Of a stretch of DNA of 20,201 nucleotides, positions 6,839 through 13,769 are shown one piece after another. Origin of the DNA: JAMBLL01 sp964460075 (GTDB lineage: Bacteria; Actinomycetota; Acidimicrobiia; Spongiisociales; UBA5794); the NCBI GenBank assembly GCA_964460075.1, contig CAYWPC010000035.1, forward strand, positions 1 through 20,201, in the 5' to 3' direction. The notes below the pieces were generated by a model that was not told the DNA's origin, searched no databases, and was given only the letters and a program-made list of their open reading frames with translations. A program made the translations under genes and the position numbers. How positions within the stretch are numbered: the first letter of the stretch is position 1; each line of letters opens with the position of its first letter.

Positions 6839-8479
6839 CTACGCGGCGCAGCAAGAGAGGTTCTTGACGTCCTTATTGAAGGTTTGAGCAGCGAGCTTGA
6901 GGGCTTCGGCCATGGTCAGGTACGGGTGGAACATCCCTGCGATCTCATCGATCGTGGCGTGGTAGTACATGGCCACAACCGCAGATTGTATGACGTCACC
7001 GGCTCCCTCGGCCAGTATGTGAGTGCCGAGGAGTTCGCCTGTTGACTCGTCGGCGACCAGCTTCACCGCACCGGTGGTGTCACGATTTACCAGTGCTCTC
7101 GGCACAGATGAGAGAGGTAGAACCGACGTCATCGTGGCATGTCCTGCCTCGCGAGCTGCTTCCTCGGTCAAACCGACCGAGGCGATCGATGGGCTCGTGA
7201 AGGTGACCCTCGGCATCGTGCGGAAGTCGATTGTGCGTCCTGCTGCACGCAGTGCGTTCTCTGCTGCGATGTTTCCCGAAGCGGCGGCGACGTAGACGAA
7301 CTGTGGTGTGGTGGTCACATCGCCGGCAGCCCATACGGTTGGATTCGAGGTCGCAAGGCCCGCGTCGACCACTACGGCTCCGCGTTCATCAGTGGTGACT
7401 CTTGCGACGTCGAGGCCCAGGCTCGCCGTGTTCGCTCGGCGACCTGTCGCCATGAGGAGTTGGTCGGCTTCGAGGCGCTTGCTCCCACCGTCGATTTCGA
7501 TTTCGAGCCACACCCTTCCTCCATCTCGACCTGCTCGGCGAGCCGTCGCCTTTTCATAGATGTCTGCACCTTCGTGGGTGAGATGCTCTCGCATGAGGTC
7601 CGAGATTTCCGGTTCCTCGAAGGGGGCGATCCTATCGAGAGCCTCGATCCACGTGACTTTCGATCCGAGATGCGCGAAGAGCTGTCCGAGTTCGAGGCCG
7701 ATGGCGTTGGCACCGACGACGATGAGCTCTGCTGGGAGATCCGTCAGTTCGAGAGCGGTAGTCGACGTCAGATAGCTCGTATCGTCGAGGCCTTCGATCG
7801 GCGGTACCCACGAAGAGGCTCCCGTCGCAATCAGGTAGCGGCTTGCCGATATGTGCCTGCCGTCGACTTCGACCCGCTCAGGCCCGGTGAAGCGAGCCGT
7901 TCCCTTGATGAGGTCGATTTCGTAGACGTCAAGCAAGTTGGCGTACTTCTCTTGACGCAGCATCCCGACGAGTTCGTCCTTGGATGCAACGAGGGCACCA
8001 AGGTCGACGTCTCCTGCGGACGTGTCCACGCCAGCAAACGGTGAGTGACCCGCCTGGTAGAAGAGCTCAGCGGGGCGCAACAGCGCCTTTGACGGCACGC
8101 ACCCGATGTTCACGCATGTTCCACCGATCGTGTCGTTCTCAACGATCGCGACGGTGGCCCCGAGGTCCTTGGCCTTGATCGCGGCGGCGAACGCGGCCGA
8201 ACCGGAACCAAGGATCAGCAGGTCGTAGTCGTAGTCTCCAGTGGCAGGTGCGCTTGCTGTGTCGGTGTCGGAGGTAGATACGATTGCATAGTTGGAGCCC
8301 TCGAGTGCCTTTGATGCTCGCGTGATATCGAACGAGCCAGCGTCAGTACCAGCGGCAAGCCCGCGGCGCCAGTCAACTTCGATGTCGGTGAGACCCGCAG
8401 CCGCGAGCGCTTCTCCTACGTGGCCTTCGCATCCGTCGCAGGTCATACCCGAGACGTTGAGGGTGATCTTGGTGTTCAT
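6839..8479 (-). CDS. Mercuric reductase with N-terminal heavy-metal-associated domain
   Basis: NADPH-dependent cytoplasmic flavoenzyme reducing Hg(II) to Hg(0). Residues 1-70 form one HMA domain with GMTCDGCEGH (Cys14, Cys17). A linker leads to the FAD loop (LLILGSGSAAFAAAIKA, about 87-103), the redox pair GGTCVNIGCVPSK (Cys122, Cys127), the second nucleotide-binding domain and the C-terminal dimerisation domain with FHPYLTMAEALKLAAQTF. It ends in the MerA-specific vicinal pair, Cys543-Cys544. Length 546 is typical of MerA with one HMA domain. The ATG at 8479 has GGAG 7 nt upstream; 27 further codons upstream are open but run back into the repressor's end. It follows the ArsR gene after 55 nt and precedes the micro-ORF, forming the minus-strand arm of the locus. 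Confidence 0.95.
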   Translation of the reverse strand: MNTKITLNVSGMTCDGCEGHVGEALAAAGLTDIEVDWRRGLAAGTDAGSFDITRASKALEGSNYAIVSTSDTDTASAPATGDYDYDLLILGSGSAAFAAAIKAKDLGATVAIVENDTIGGTCVNIGCVPSKALLRPAELFYQAGHSPFAGVDTSAGDVDLGALVASKDELVGMLRQEKYANLLDVYEIDLIKGTARFTGPERVEVDGRHISASRYLIATGASSWVPPIEGLDDTSYLTSTTALELTDLPAELIVVGANAIGLELGQLFAHLGSKVTWIEALDRIAPFEEPEISDLMREHLTHEGADIYEKATARRAGRDGGRVWLEIEIDGGSKRLEADQLLMATGRRANTASLGLDVARVTTDERGAVVVDAGLATSNPTVWAAGDVTTTPQFVYVAAASGNIAAENALRAAGRTIDFRTMPRVTFTSPSIASVGLTEEAAREAGHATMTSVLPLSSVPRALVNRDTTGAVKLVADESTGELLGTHILAEGAGDVIQSAVVAMYYHATIDEIAGMFHPYLTMAEALKLAAQTFNKDVKNLSCCAA

Positions 8480-8534
8480 CGTCTGCTCCGCGGTAGATGG
8501 CTCCACAGGATAGTGAAGTATTGTGTAAGTAGAA

Positions 8535-8909
8535 TCATTCCGGATTTCCCTGCTTTTCACTCGTCACGATTCGGCATGATCCGATATCGCCGCTCGTCGA
8601 ATTCAGGAAACCGACACCAAGGTCGAGCAATGCGGCCACCCTCCCGCTTGCAATCTTGTATTCCACTACACGACCTCGCCGTTCACTCTTGAGGTACCCA
8701 CACCACACCAGGCAAGAGAGATGCTGCGAGACACGCCCCTGGGATAGGCCCACTTCTTGGACGATGTCCTTTTGGCTTCGAGATCCCTCGAGTAGGAATC
8801 GAAGGATTCGGATCCTCGACGCGTCACCGAGTCCGCGGTAGATTCGAGCGATGAGCTCCTCATCGGAAAGGGGAGTAGGTTCGAGTTCGATGATGGCTGG
8901 TCGTCCCAC
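8535..8909 (-). CDS. ArsR/SmtB-family metal-sensing repressor, CmtR-like
   Basis: A 124-residue winged-helix repressor with the recognition helix in SQGRVSQHLSCLVWCGYL. Cys66 and Cys70 (CLVWC) and a C-terminal Cys112 reproduce the arrangement Cys57/Cys61/Cys102 of mycobacterial CmtR, a Cd/Pb sensor; ArsR-type Hg sensors of actinomycete mer operons also belong to this family. The likely ligand is therefore a thiophilic metal, Hg(II) by context. I prefer the GTG at 8909 because GGAGGT lies just upstream; a TTG at 8945 in the same frame would overlap the probable -10 box. It lies upstream of merA in the same operon and downstream of a sigma-factor gene. It would be expected to bind the 8910-8966 and 9585-9707 regions. 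Confidence 0.92.
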   Translation of the reverse strand: MGRPAIIELEPTPLSDEELIARIYRGLGDASRIRILRFLLEGSRSQKDIVQEVGLSQGRVSQHLSCLVWCGYLKSERRGRVVEYKIASGRVAALLDLGVGFLNSTSGDIGSCRIVTSEKQGNPE

Positions 8910-8941
8910 AGGACCTCCGGTCAGGGTCGTTGGAGAAATCG

Positions 8942-8952
8942 ACAATATGCTA
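8942..8952 (-). promoter_or_regulatory. Candidate arsR-merA promoter/operator
   Basis: The minus strand reads TAGCATATTGT, with TAGCAT (8947-8952) a TANNNT -10 box about 38 nt before the GTG start. It lies in the short gap after the sigma-factor gene, so the arsR-merA unit may be transcribed both from here and by read-through. A similar sequence, TAGCAAATGTT, lies at 9660-9670 in front of the plus-strand arm. Confidence 0.4.
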
Positions 8953-8966
8953 TGTGTTCTACCCGT

Positions 8967-9584
8967 CTATGTGACTGTGGTGCCAGTGACCACGTAGGCG
9001 CCCGGCCCGCATTGTGGGCATACGATCTGCTGGGCGAGGGCCGACCGGAGTCGCCGTCTAGCACGACGAAGCCGTGCCTTCACGGCGTCTTCGGTGATTC
9101 CGAGTTGTGCTGCTGTCTCGGCAGTCGATAGGCTCCTACCGAGTCGAAGAACAAGAACGCTCGCTTGTCCCGCAGTGAGATCTCGGATAGCCAACGCCGT
9201 CCGGCATCCCAGTATCGAAATATCGAAGATGTCCGCGGGCTCGACCGGACTGGCGAAGTTCTCGAGGATGGCATCTGGGGAATAGACTACGGGTCTCCTT
9301 CGGCGCCTGACATCCAGGCAGGTATTGCGCGCTACCGAAAAGATCCAGGTACCCACTGTCGAGTCGCCTCGGAAGTGATGGAGTCCCTTGAGGATTCGCT
9401 CGTTGATCTCTTGGGTGGCATCCTCGACCTCGCCAGGCGCCAGCATGCGGTGGGCACAACCGAGGAGTCGCCCTTCGTAACGGACGAACAGTTCACGGAG
9501 CCAGTCCGGATCGTCGTAGAGGGCTGCTCCCATGAACTCATTGTCCACAACCGTGCTCCAGTTTGGCCTCGACGGTTTCCGCAT
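8967..9584 (-). CDS. ECF sigma factor with C-terminal CPQC motif
   Basis: A 205-residue sigma-70-family factor. Region 2 covers about residues 32-95 (VEDATQEINERILKGLHHFRG; then TVGTWIFSVARNTCLDVRRRRR) and region 4 about 133-185, with STAETAAQLGITEDAVKARL as helix-turn-helix. After region 4 a short tail carries CPQCGPG (Cys189, Cys192). No anti-sigma gene adjoins it; the next genes are the ArsR repressor and merA. A Cys-containing tail without an anti-sigma factor recalls CorE-type ECF factors, whose C-terminal cysteine domain binds metal, so direct metal sensing is a reasonable inference. The start is either the ATG at 9584 (weak AAAGG) or the GTG at 9548 (GGAG, 7 nt spacing, better). It is divergent from the transporter/thioredoxin arm. 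Confidence 0.9.
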   Translation of the reverse strand: MRKPSRPNWSTVVDNEFMGAALYDDPDWLRELFVRYEGRLLGCAHRMLAPGEVEDATQEINERILKGLHHFRGDSTVGTWIFSVARNTCLDVRRRRRPVVYSPDAILENFASPVEPADIFDISILGCRTALAIRDLTAGQASVLVLRLGRSLSTAETAAQLGITEDAVKARLRRARRRLRSALAQQIVCPQCGPGAYVVTGTTVT

Positions 9585-9652
9585 GGTGCCTTTGTCTCAA
9601 TTCGCGGTGCTGGAATACCGACGATTCTAGCGGCGTCGCTGAGCCACTGGAA

Positions 9653-9700
9653 TTGTAGTTAGCAAATGTTATGCTTGTGAAACCCAACCGGCACGAAGGA
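9653..9700 (+). promoter_or_regulatory. Promoter and dyad upstream of the plus-strand mer-type arm
   Basis: TATGCT (9670-9675) fits a -10 box with a TGGAAT hexamer 16 nt upstream. The sequence TAGCAAATGTTATGCT contains an AGCA/TGCT dyad overlapping this box, a plausible repressor site. GAAGGA (9695-9700) is the ribosome site of the TTG-initiated gene at 9708. The remaining 9585-9652 must contain the promoter of the divergent sigma-factor gene, which I could not pinpoint. Confidence 0.4.
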
Positions 9701-9707
9701 CGCTCGT

Positions 9708-9977
9708 TTGACGAACACATCCCTGACTCGACCTCGCTCGAAGAAGGACGCCGCGCTGCTGTCCGGTGGTGTGGCCGGTGCGGTAGCGTTGGGCTTGTGC
9801 TGCGGCGTTGCGGTGCTGGCGATAATGTTCGGTCTCACGGCTCTTGCCGCGTTTCTTCTCAACCCTTGGTTCCTGATCCCTGTGGTTCTCGTAACTGCCG
9901 TGACCGTCTATTGGCGGACGACGCGCAAGTGTGCAGAATTCAACACAGGTGGAGACGAGCGGAAGCAAACTCGATGA
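9708..9977 (+). CDS. Small two-helix membrane protein with Cys-Cys in helix 1, MerF/MerT-like candidate mercury transporter
   Basis: An 89-residue protein with two hydrophobic helices, about residues 18-42 and 45-68. Helix 1 contains vicinal cysteines (GLCCG, Cys31-Cys32) and a third cysteine (Cys75) follows helix 2 on the cytoplasmic side. Vicinal cysteines in the first membrane helix are the functional hallmark of the MerT, MerF, MerC and MerE mercury importers, and 89 residues is close to the size of MerF. I cannot assign it to one of these families. The TTG start at 9708 is supported by GAAGGA 7 nt upstream. It opens the plus-strand operon and its stop overlaps the next start (ATGA). Hg(II) uptake toward MerA is the inferred role. 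Confidence 0.75.
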   Translation: MTNTSLTRPRSKKDAALLSGGVAGAVALGLCCGVAVLAIMFGLTALAAFLLNPWFLIPVVLVTAVTVYWRTTRKCAEFNTGGDERKQTR

Positions 9978-10624
9978 GTAGGCAGCAGCGTACACAACCG
10001 CGAAATGGGGGACGTGGGAAGGAGCGCCCTCAGAGTTCGAAGGCGCGGGCGTGGGCCATCGTCGCTGGCGTCATCGGCGTGGCGATAGTCTCGTTGCTTG
10101 CTGTCACCAGCTTGTCTGGCGATCCGGATGTATCAGTATCACCTGGCGCGGATGCGTCGACAAGGCTCCGTGGCGAGGCTGCACCAGGATCGAGTACCAG
10201 CACATCGGCACGGCCGAGTGCCGCGGCCGACGTGGCGATGGTGGACTTCGATGGCAACTTGGTCACCATCGCCGAGTTCGAGGGGAAACCTCTCGTTGTC
10301 AATTTCTGGGCTTCGTGGTGTGCACCGTGCCTTACCGAAATGCCAGGCTTTGAGAGGGTGTACCAGAAGCACCGACAGGCGGTTCAGTTTCTCGGAGTCA
10401 ACCTGGCCGACGACGTCGTGCCAGCCTTGCGTGTGGTAGAAGAAACCGGGATTACGTACCCGTTGGCACGCGACATACAAGGTGAGGCGTTTGCAGCCTT
10501 CGGTGGTTTTGGAATGCCGACCACGGTGTTTCTGGACGAGAACGGTGCTGTGATCGAACTGTACACGGGTGGACTTACGGCCGATGAGCTCGAGGCACGA
10601 ATCGTGGAGTACTTCGAGAGCTGA
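9974..10624 (+). CDS. Membrane-anchored TlpA/ResA-type thioredoxin
   Basis: Extracytoplasmic thiol-disulfide oxidoreductase, 216 residues. A basic N-terminus precedes a single membrane anchor (about residues 25-47), then a Ser/Thr/Ala-rich linker to about residue 85. A TlpA-like thioredoxin domain follows with FWASWCAPCL (Cys116, Cys119), LGVNLAD and the cis-proline segment GMPTT. The ATG overlaps the stop of the upstream transporter-like gene, and its own TGA overlaps the ATG of the CcdA gene, so three products are translationally coupled. ResA/TlpA proteins normally receive electrons from CcdA and reduce cytochrome c or other exported thiols. In this operon the target may be the cysteines of the metal transporter or a metal-binding protein; that is inference. 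Confidence 0.92.
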   Translation: MSRQQRTQPRNGGRGKERPQSSKARAWAIVAGVIGVAIVSLLAVTSLSGDPDVSVSPGADASTRLRGEAAPGSSTSTSARPSAAADVAMVDFDGNLVTIAEFEGKPLVVNFWASWCAPCLTEMPGFERVYQKHRQAVQFLGVNLADDVVPALRVVEETGITYPLARDIQGEAFAAFGGFGMPTTVFLDENGAVIELYTGGLTADELEARIVEYFES

Positions 10625-11499
10625 TGATACCCGCCGCTCCACTTCTGTTTGCGTTCGCAGCGGGCATGGTTGCCACGGTGAATCCGTGCGGCTTTGCGAT
10701 GCTGCCTGCTTACGTGTCAATGTTCCTCGGAGGGGACGAGGGCGATGGTCAACAGCGCGGCACATCTCCGGGCGTAGTCACAGGTCTCCGGGTTGGCGTT
10801 TCTGTGACAATCGGCTTCCTTGCCTTGTTCAGCGTCGTCGGCCTCCTTGTGTCGTTTGGCCTTCGCCGGATGCTCGACTATGTGCCATGGGCTGCCTTGG
10901 CGATCGGTGTCGCGTTACTCGCCCTTGGCATCGCCGTTCTCCGGGGCTATCACCTCACCTATCGCGTCGTTAGCGTGAAGAAGAAGACGGGCCGATCGTT
11001 TCTTGCTATGTCAGGGTTCGGCGTGGCGTTTGGAACGGCTTCGATCTCGTGTACGCTCCCGATCTTTCTTGCGGTCGTCGGCCTTTCGACGCGATCCTCG
11101 AACGTGATCGCTAGCTGGTCGGTATTCGTCGCCTATGCCGTTGGTATGGGCGTCGTGTTGACTGCAATTGCTGTGGCATTGGCGACATCGCGGGAGGTCC
11201 TCGTGGCTCGGATGCGGAACATTCTCCCGTACGTCGAGCGCATCGGTGGGGTACTCCTTGTCGCCTCTGGGTTGTTTATCGTGTACTACTGGGGCGTACT
11301 GTTGTCTGTCAGCCCCGGCCAGGGTTCCGTCCTGTATCGACCGATTTCGTTCGTATCCGGTCTCTCCGCCTGGTTCACAAACAGCATCGGTAGCGCACCG
11401 ATACGGTGGGCAGTCAGCTTGGTCGTTGTCGTAGCGGTTATTGGGGCTGCTGAATTGATCCGTCAGCGTCGTAGCCGACCCAGGGATTTCGCATCGTGA
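10624..11499 (+). CDS. CcdA/DsbD-family transmembrane electron carrier
   Basis: A 291-residue integral membrane protein that passes electrons from cytoplasmic thioredoxin to extracytoplasmic thiol proteins. Conserved redox cysteines are in VNPCGFAMLPAY (Cys22) and TASISCTLPIF (Cys143), each at the start of a helix, as in CcdA. About seven to eight hydrophobic segments can be seen, with an extra C-terminal helix (about 263-280) beyond the six-helix CcdA core. Its start overlaps the thioredoxin stop (TGATG) and its stop overlaps the next GTG (GTGA). The pairing with a TlpA-type protein is standard for cytochrome c maturation, but no other cytochrome c biogenesis gene is present, and the surrounding genes are mercury-related. 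Confidence 0.92.
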   Translation: MIPAAPLLFAFAAGMVATVNPCGFAMLPAYVSMFLGGDEGDGQQRGTSPGVVTGLRVGVSVTIGFLALFSVVGLLVSFGLRRMLDYVPWAALAIGVALLALGIAVLRGYHLTYRVVSVKKKTGRSFLAMSGFGVAFGTASISCTLPIFLAVVGLSTRSSNVIASWSVFVAYAVGMGVVLTAIAVALATSREVLVARMRNILPYVERIGGVLLVASGLFIVYYWGVLLSVSPGQGSVLYRPISFVSGLSAWFTNSIGSAPIRWAVSLVVVVAVIGAAELIRQRRSRPRDFAS

Positions 11500-12866
11500 C
11501 AGAGGTCGTGGATGTTGACACGGTCGTCATCGGTGGAGGGATGGCCGGTCTGCCGTTCGCGCTACGAGCAGCCGGACAGGGCCCAACGGTGCTTATCGAG
11601 GGTGATCTGCTTGGAGGCACGTGCCTCAACAGGGGGTGTATCCCGACCAAGACGATGATCCACTCCGCCAAGGTTGCTCACCTTGCACGGCGGGCTGGCG
11701 AATTCGGGATTGATCTCATCGGTGTGTCGGTCGATCTTGGCCGGATCGTTGACCGCAAAGACAGCCTGGTCACGGCAATCAGAAGCGGCTCATATCGTGC
11801 AGCAGAGCGGGCCGTTGACCTCGCGTTGGTCAAAGGTTGGGCGCGCTTCGTCGACTCAAACCATGTCGAAGCTGCAGGCCAGATGTTCCGTTCTGATCGG
11901 ATTGTTATCAACACGGGTGCTCATCCCGGCGTGCCGAATTTATCTGGTATCGAGGATGTGCCAACGCTAGATTCGACGTCAGCGTTGCAACTCCGCGCAG
12001 TCCCTGAACATCTGATTGTTCTCGGCGGCGGATACGTGGGTTGTGAGTTCGCCCAAATGTATGCCAGATTCGGGTCCCGTGTCACGGTGGTACAGAGGCG
12101 GTTGCACCTGCTCCCGACCGAAGATGCCGCGGTATCAGAAGTGATCGAGCGCGTGTTCAGACGTGAAGGCATCGAAGTGCTGCTTGGCGAAGATCCCAGC
12201 GCCGTGAGTGCACTCGACGGTGGAGTGGTCCTGTCGGTCGGAGAGCGACGTGTTGAGGCGTCCCATCTCCTCGTTGCCGTCGGGAGGGAGCCCAACACAT
12301 CACAGCTTGGCCTGAACAGTGCTGGGGTGGTTGTTGACGAAAATGGGTTCATTCTTGTATCCGACGAGTTCGAGACATCGGTACCTGGTATATATGCGAT
12401 TGGCGATGTCACAGGCCCGCCATTGTTCACGCACTCGGCGAGAGACGACGCAGCTCTCCTCGCCCGGTATCTCCTGAAAGGAGAGGACATCACGACATCG
12501 AACCGGCTCGTTCCCCACGCAGTCTTTACGGATCCGGAAGTAGCCGCTTTTGGGTTGTCAGAGAGTGAGACTGAGGCTCGATACGGCGACGCAATCGTTG
12601 GGGCTGAGGGCTTCCACGGCGTTGCCAAGGCGAAAGCCATCGGTGAGACTGACGGCTTCGTCAAGATCGTTGCTAGACCTGATCGTGTTGTCGTCGGGGC
12701 AACTATTGTTGGGCCTGACGCCGGAAATCTCATCCATGAACTCGTCGTTGCTGCATATGCTGGCCTGACCGTTGACCAAGTGCGTGGTGCTATTCACATC
12801 CACCCGACGCTCGCCGAAGCCGTCAACGCTGCCGCCGGGGGTGTGCACAGGCCAGCATCAGCGTGA
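11496..12866 (+). CDS. MerA-like / dihydrolipoamide dehydrogenase-like FAD disulfide oxidoreductase
   Basis: Class I pyridine nucleotide-disulfide oxidoreductase of 456 residues. It has the FAD loop VVIGGGMAGLPFALRAA (10-26), the redox pair GGTCLNRGCIPTK (Cys43, Cys48), the NAD(P) loop VLGGGYVGCEFAQ, the second FAD motif YAIGDVT and a C-terminal interface motif HIHPTLAEA with His436 and Glu441. That His-Glu dyad is the lipoamide/glutathione-type acid-base pair; MerA has Tyr there. The vicinal C-terminal cysteines and HMA domain of MerA are absent. So it probably reduces a disulfide substrate rather than Hg(II), although such proteins are often labelled mercuric reductase. GTG start overlaps the CcdA stop. 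It could supply electrons to the CcdA-thioredoxin chain. Confidence 0.9.
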   Translation: MTEVVDVDTVVIGGGMAGLPFALRAAGQGPTVLIEGDLLGGTCLNRGCIPTKTMIHSAKVAHLARRAGEFGIDLIGVSVDLGRIVDRKDSLVTAIRSGSYRAAERAVDLALVKGWARFVDSNHVEAAGQMFRSDRIVINTGAHPGVPNLSGIEDVPTLDSTSALQLRAVPEHLIVLGGGYVGCEFAQMYARFGSRVTVVQRRLHLLPTEDAAVSEVIERVFRREGIEVLLGEDPSAVSALDGGVVLSVGERRVEASHLLVAVGREPNTSQLGLNSAGVVVDENGFILVSDEFETSVPGIYAIGDVTGPPLFTHSARDDAALLARYLLKGEDITTSNRLVPHAVFTDPEVAAFGLSESETEARYGDAIVGAEGFHGVAKAKAIGETDGFVKIVARPDRVVVGATIVGPDAGNLIHELVVAAYAGLTVDQVRGAIHIHPTLAEAVNAAAGGVHRPASA

Positions 12867-12929
12867 TGGCGTACCACCGATTCGTCTCGGTCGTCCAGAG
12901 TGCGCGGAGCAATCGTCAGTTTGCAGTGG

Positions 12930-13328
12930 TCATCGTACGACTGCGGGATAGCCCATGGACTCAAGCACTTCGACGATCGCCTCAAGATCGGCACCTGGTT
13001 CACGCACGGTCATTGCAATCTCGTTTGCGCCCTCGTTGACTGTGACCGCCACGACGAATGGCCATGTATGGAGTTCGTGCTCGATTGCGTCAGCAGCAGC
13101 CACTGCGCAACAACCGCTCCCGATGAATGGCTGACTTTTCAGTCTCTGGACGGTAAGGAAAACGAGAGTTTCAATAGGGCCGTCGAGATGGGCATGTGAT
13201 GGAGTAGGACTCGGTGCATTCTCGGTGTCGACAGCGGAGTCTTGGTCTGTACTCACGGCGATGTCTGTCCCTTGATCGTTTTCGTGGTAACGCTCAAGAG
13301 TTTCCGGACGTTCCGTGGCAACGGCCAC
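12930..13328 (-). CDS. HMA-like domain protein with Gly-Ser-Gly-Cys-Cys motif
   Basis: A 132-residue protein, GTG start. The first ~50 residues are polar and probably disordered, with several His near residues 45-47. Residues ~53-131 have the length and alternating strand-helix pattern of a heavy-metal-associated (MerP-like) domain: a beta strand TLVFLTVQRL, a helix after GSGCCAVAAADAIEHEL, strands VVAVTVN and EIAMTVRE, a final helix LEAIVEVLESMGYPAVV. The canonical GMTCxxC loop is replaced by GSGCC (Cys73-Cys74). No signal peptide is seen, so it would be cytoplasmic. It is convergent with the flavoprotein gene, 63 bp apart. A metal chaperone or buffer role in the locus is inferred; the start codon is uncertain because no strong ribosome site is visible. 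Confidence 0.7.
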   Translation of the reverse strand: MAVATERPETLERYHENDQGTDIAVSTDQDSAVDTENAPSPTPSHAHLDGPIETLVFLTVQRLKSQPFIGSGCCAVAAADAIEHELHTWPFVVAVTVNEGANEIAMTVREPGADLEAIVEVLESMGYPAVVR

Positions 13329-13769
13329 CCCGGGTATCGGGTTCGGTTCCGTTTCGCTTCATACTTGTCGTGATCGCTGGCAAGTAGAGAATCAGCGACG
13401 ATATTGGAGACGTTGGACCCGAGTGCTCGGACCTGATTCTCCGCTTCGACTTCCCGGTATCCGACGGAGGAGATGCTGGTCCGAAGGACACCGCGACAAC
13501 AGTGAGGGTACGTTCACGCGATGCTTTGCCACGCATGGTGGCCGTACGCGGTCAGCTTGGACTCGCCCCTGCACGTGTCACGGGAGAAATTGCTGACAGT
13601 CGCAGTATCTGCGACGTTCTCGAGCTGCGTCCCGTGATACCAAAGCTGAAGGCCATCCCGACTGGATCCGTGAGGTCCCGGTACAGATTGGCGTTGGCGA
13701 CACAAACGGCGACACCTTTGGGCCGTTGGACCGACTCAACGTACGAACCGATCGATTAGGAGGTGTCCG
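13329..13769. other. Poorly coding 441-bp stretch, possibly decayed gene
   Basis: I see no confident gene here. On the plus strand a frame is open from about 13387 to 13759 (first start GTG 13502, inner ATG 13535); it reads MVAVRGQLGLAPARVTGEIA, has no ribosome site, and its TAG overlaps the AGGAGG of the next gene, as in operons. From about 13640 another plus frame has the more gene-like codons (GVGDTNGDTFGPLDRLN) until 13760. Two half-good frames in succession are what a frameshifted or eroded gene would show. The promoter of the patatin-like gene must also lie here or further upstream. Confidence 0.35.

Noticed and set aside
7139..8044. A 301-codon plus-strand open frame
   Set aside because: It is antisense to merA, whose motifs are complete; the translation is of shadow-frame composition.
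11921..12733. A 270-codon minus-strand open frame
   Set aside because: It is antisense to the flavoprotein gene and is Ser/Thr/Pro/Arg-rich, as expected for a shadow of a GC-rich gene.
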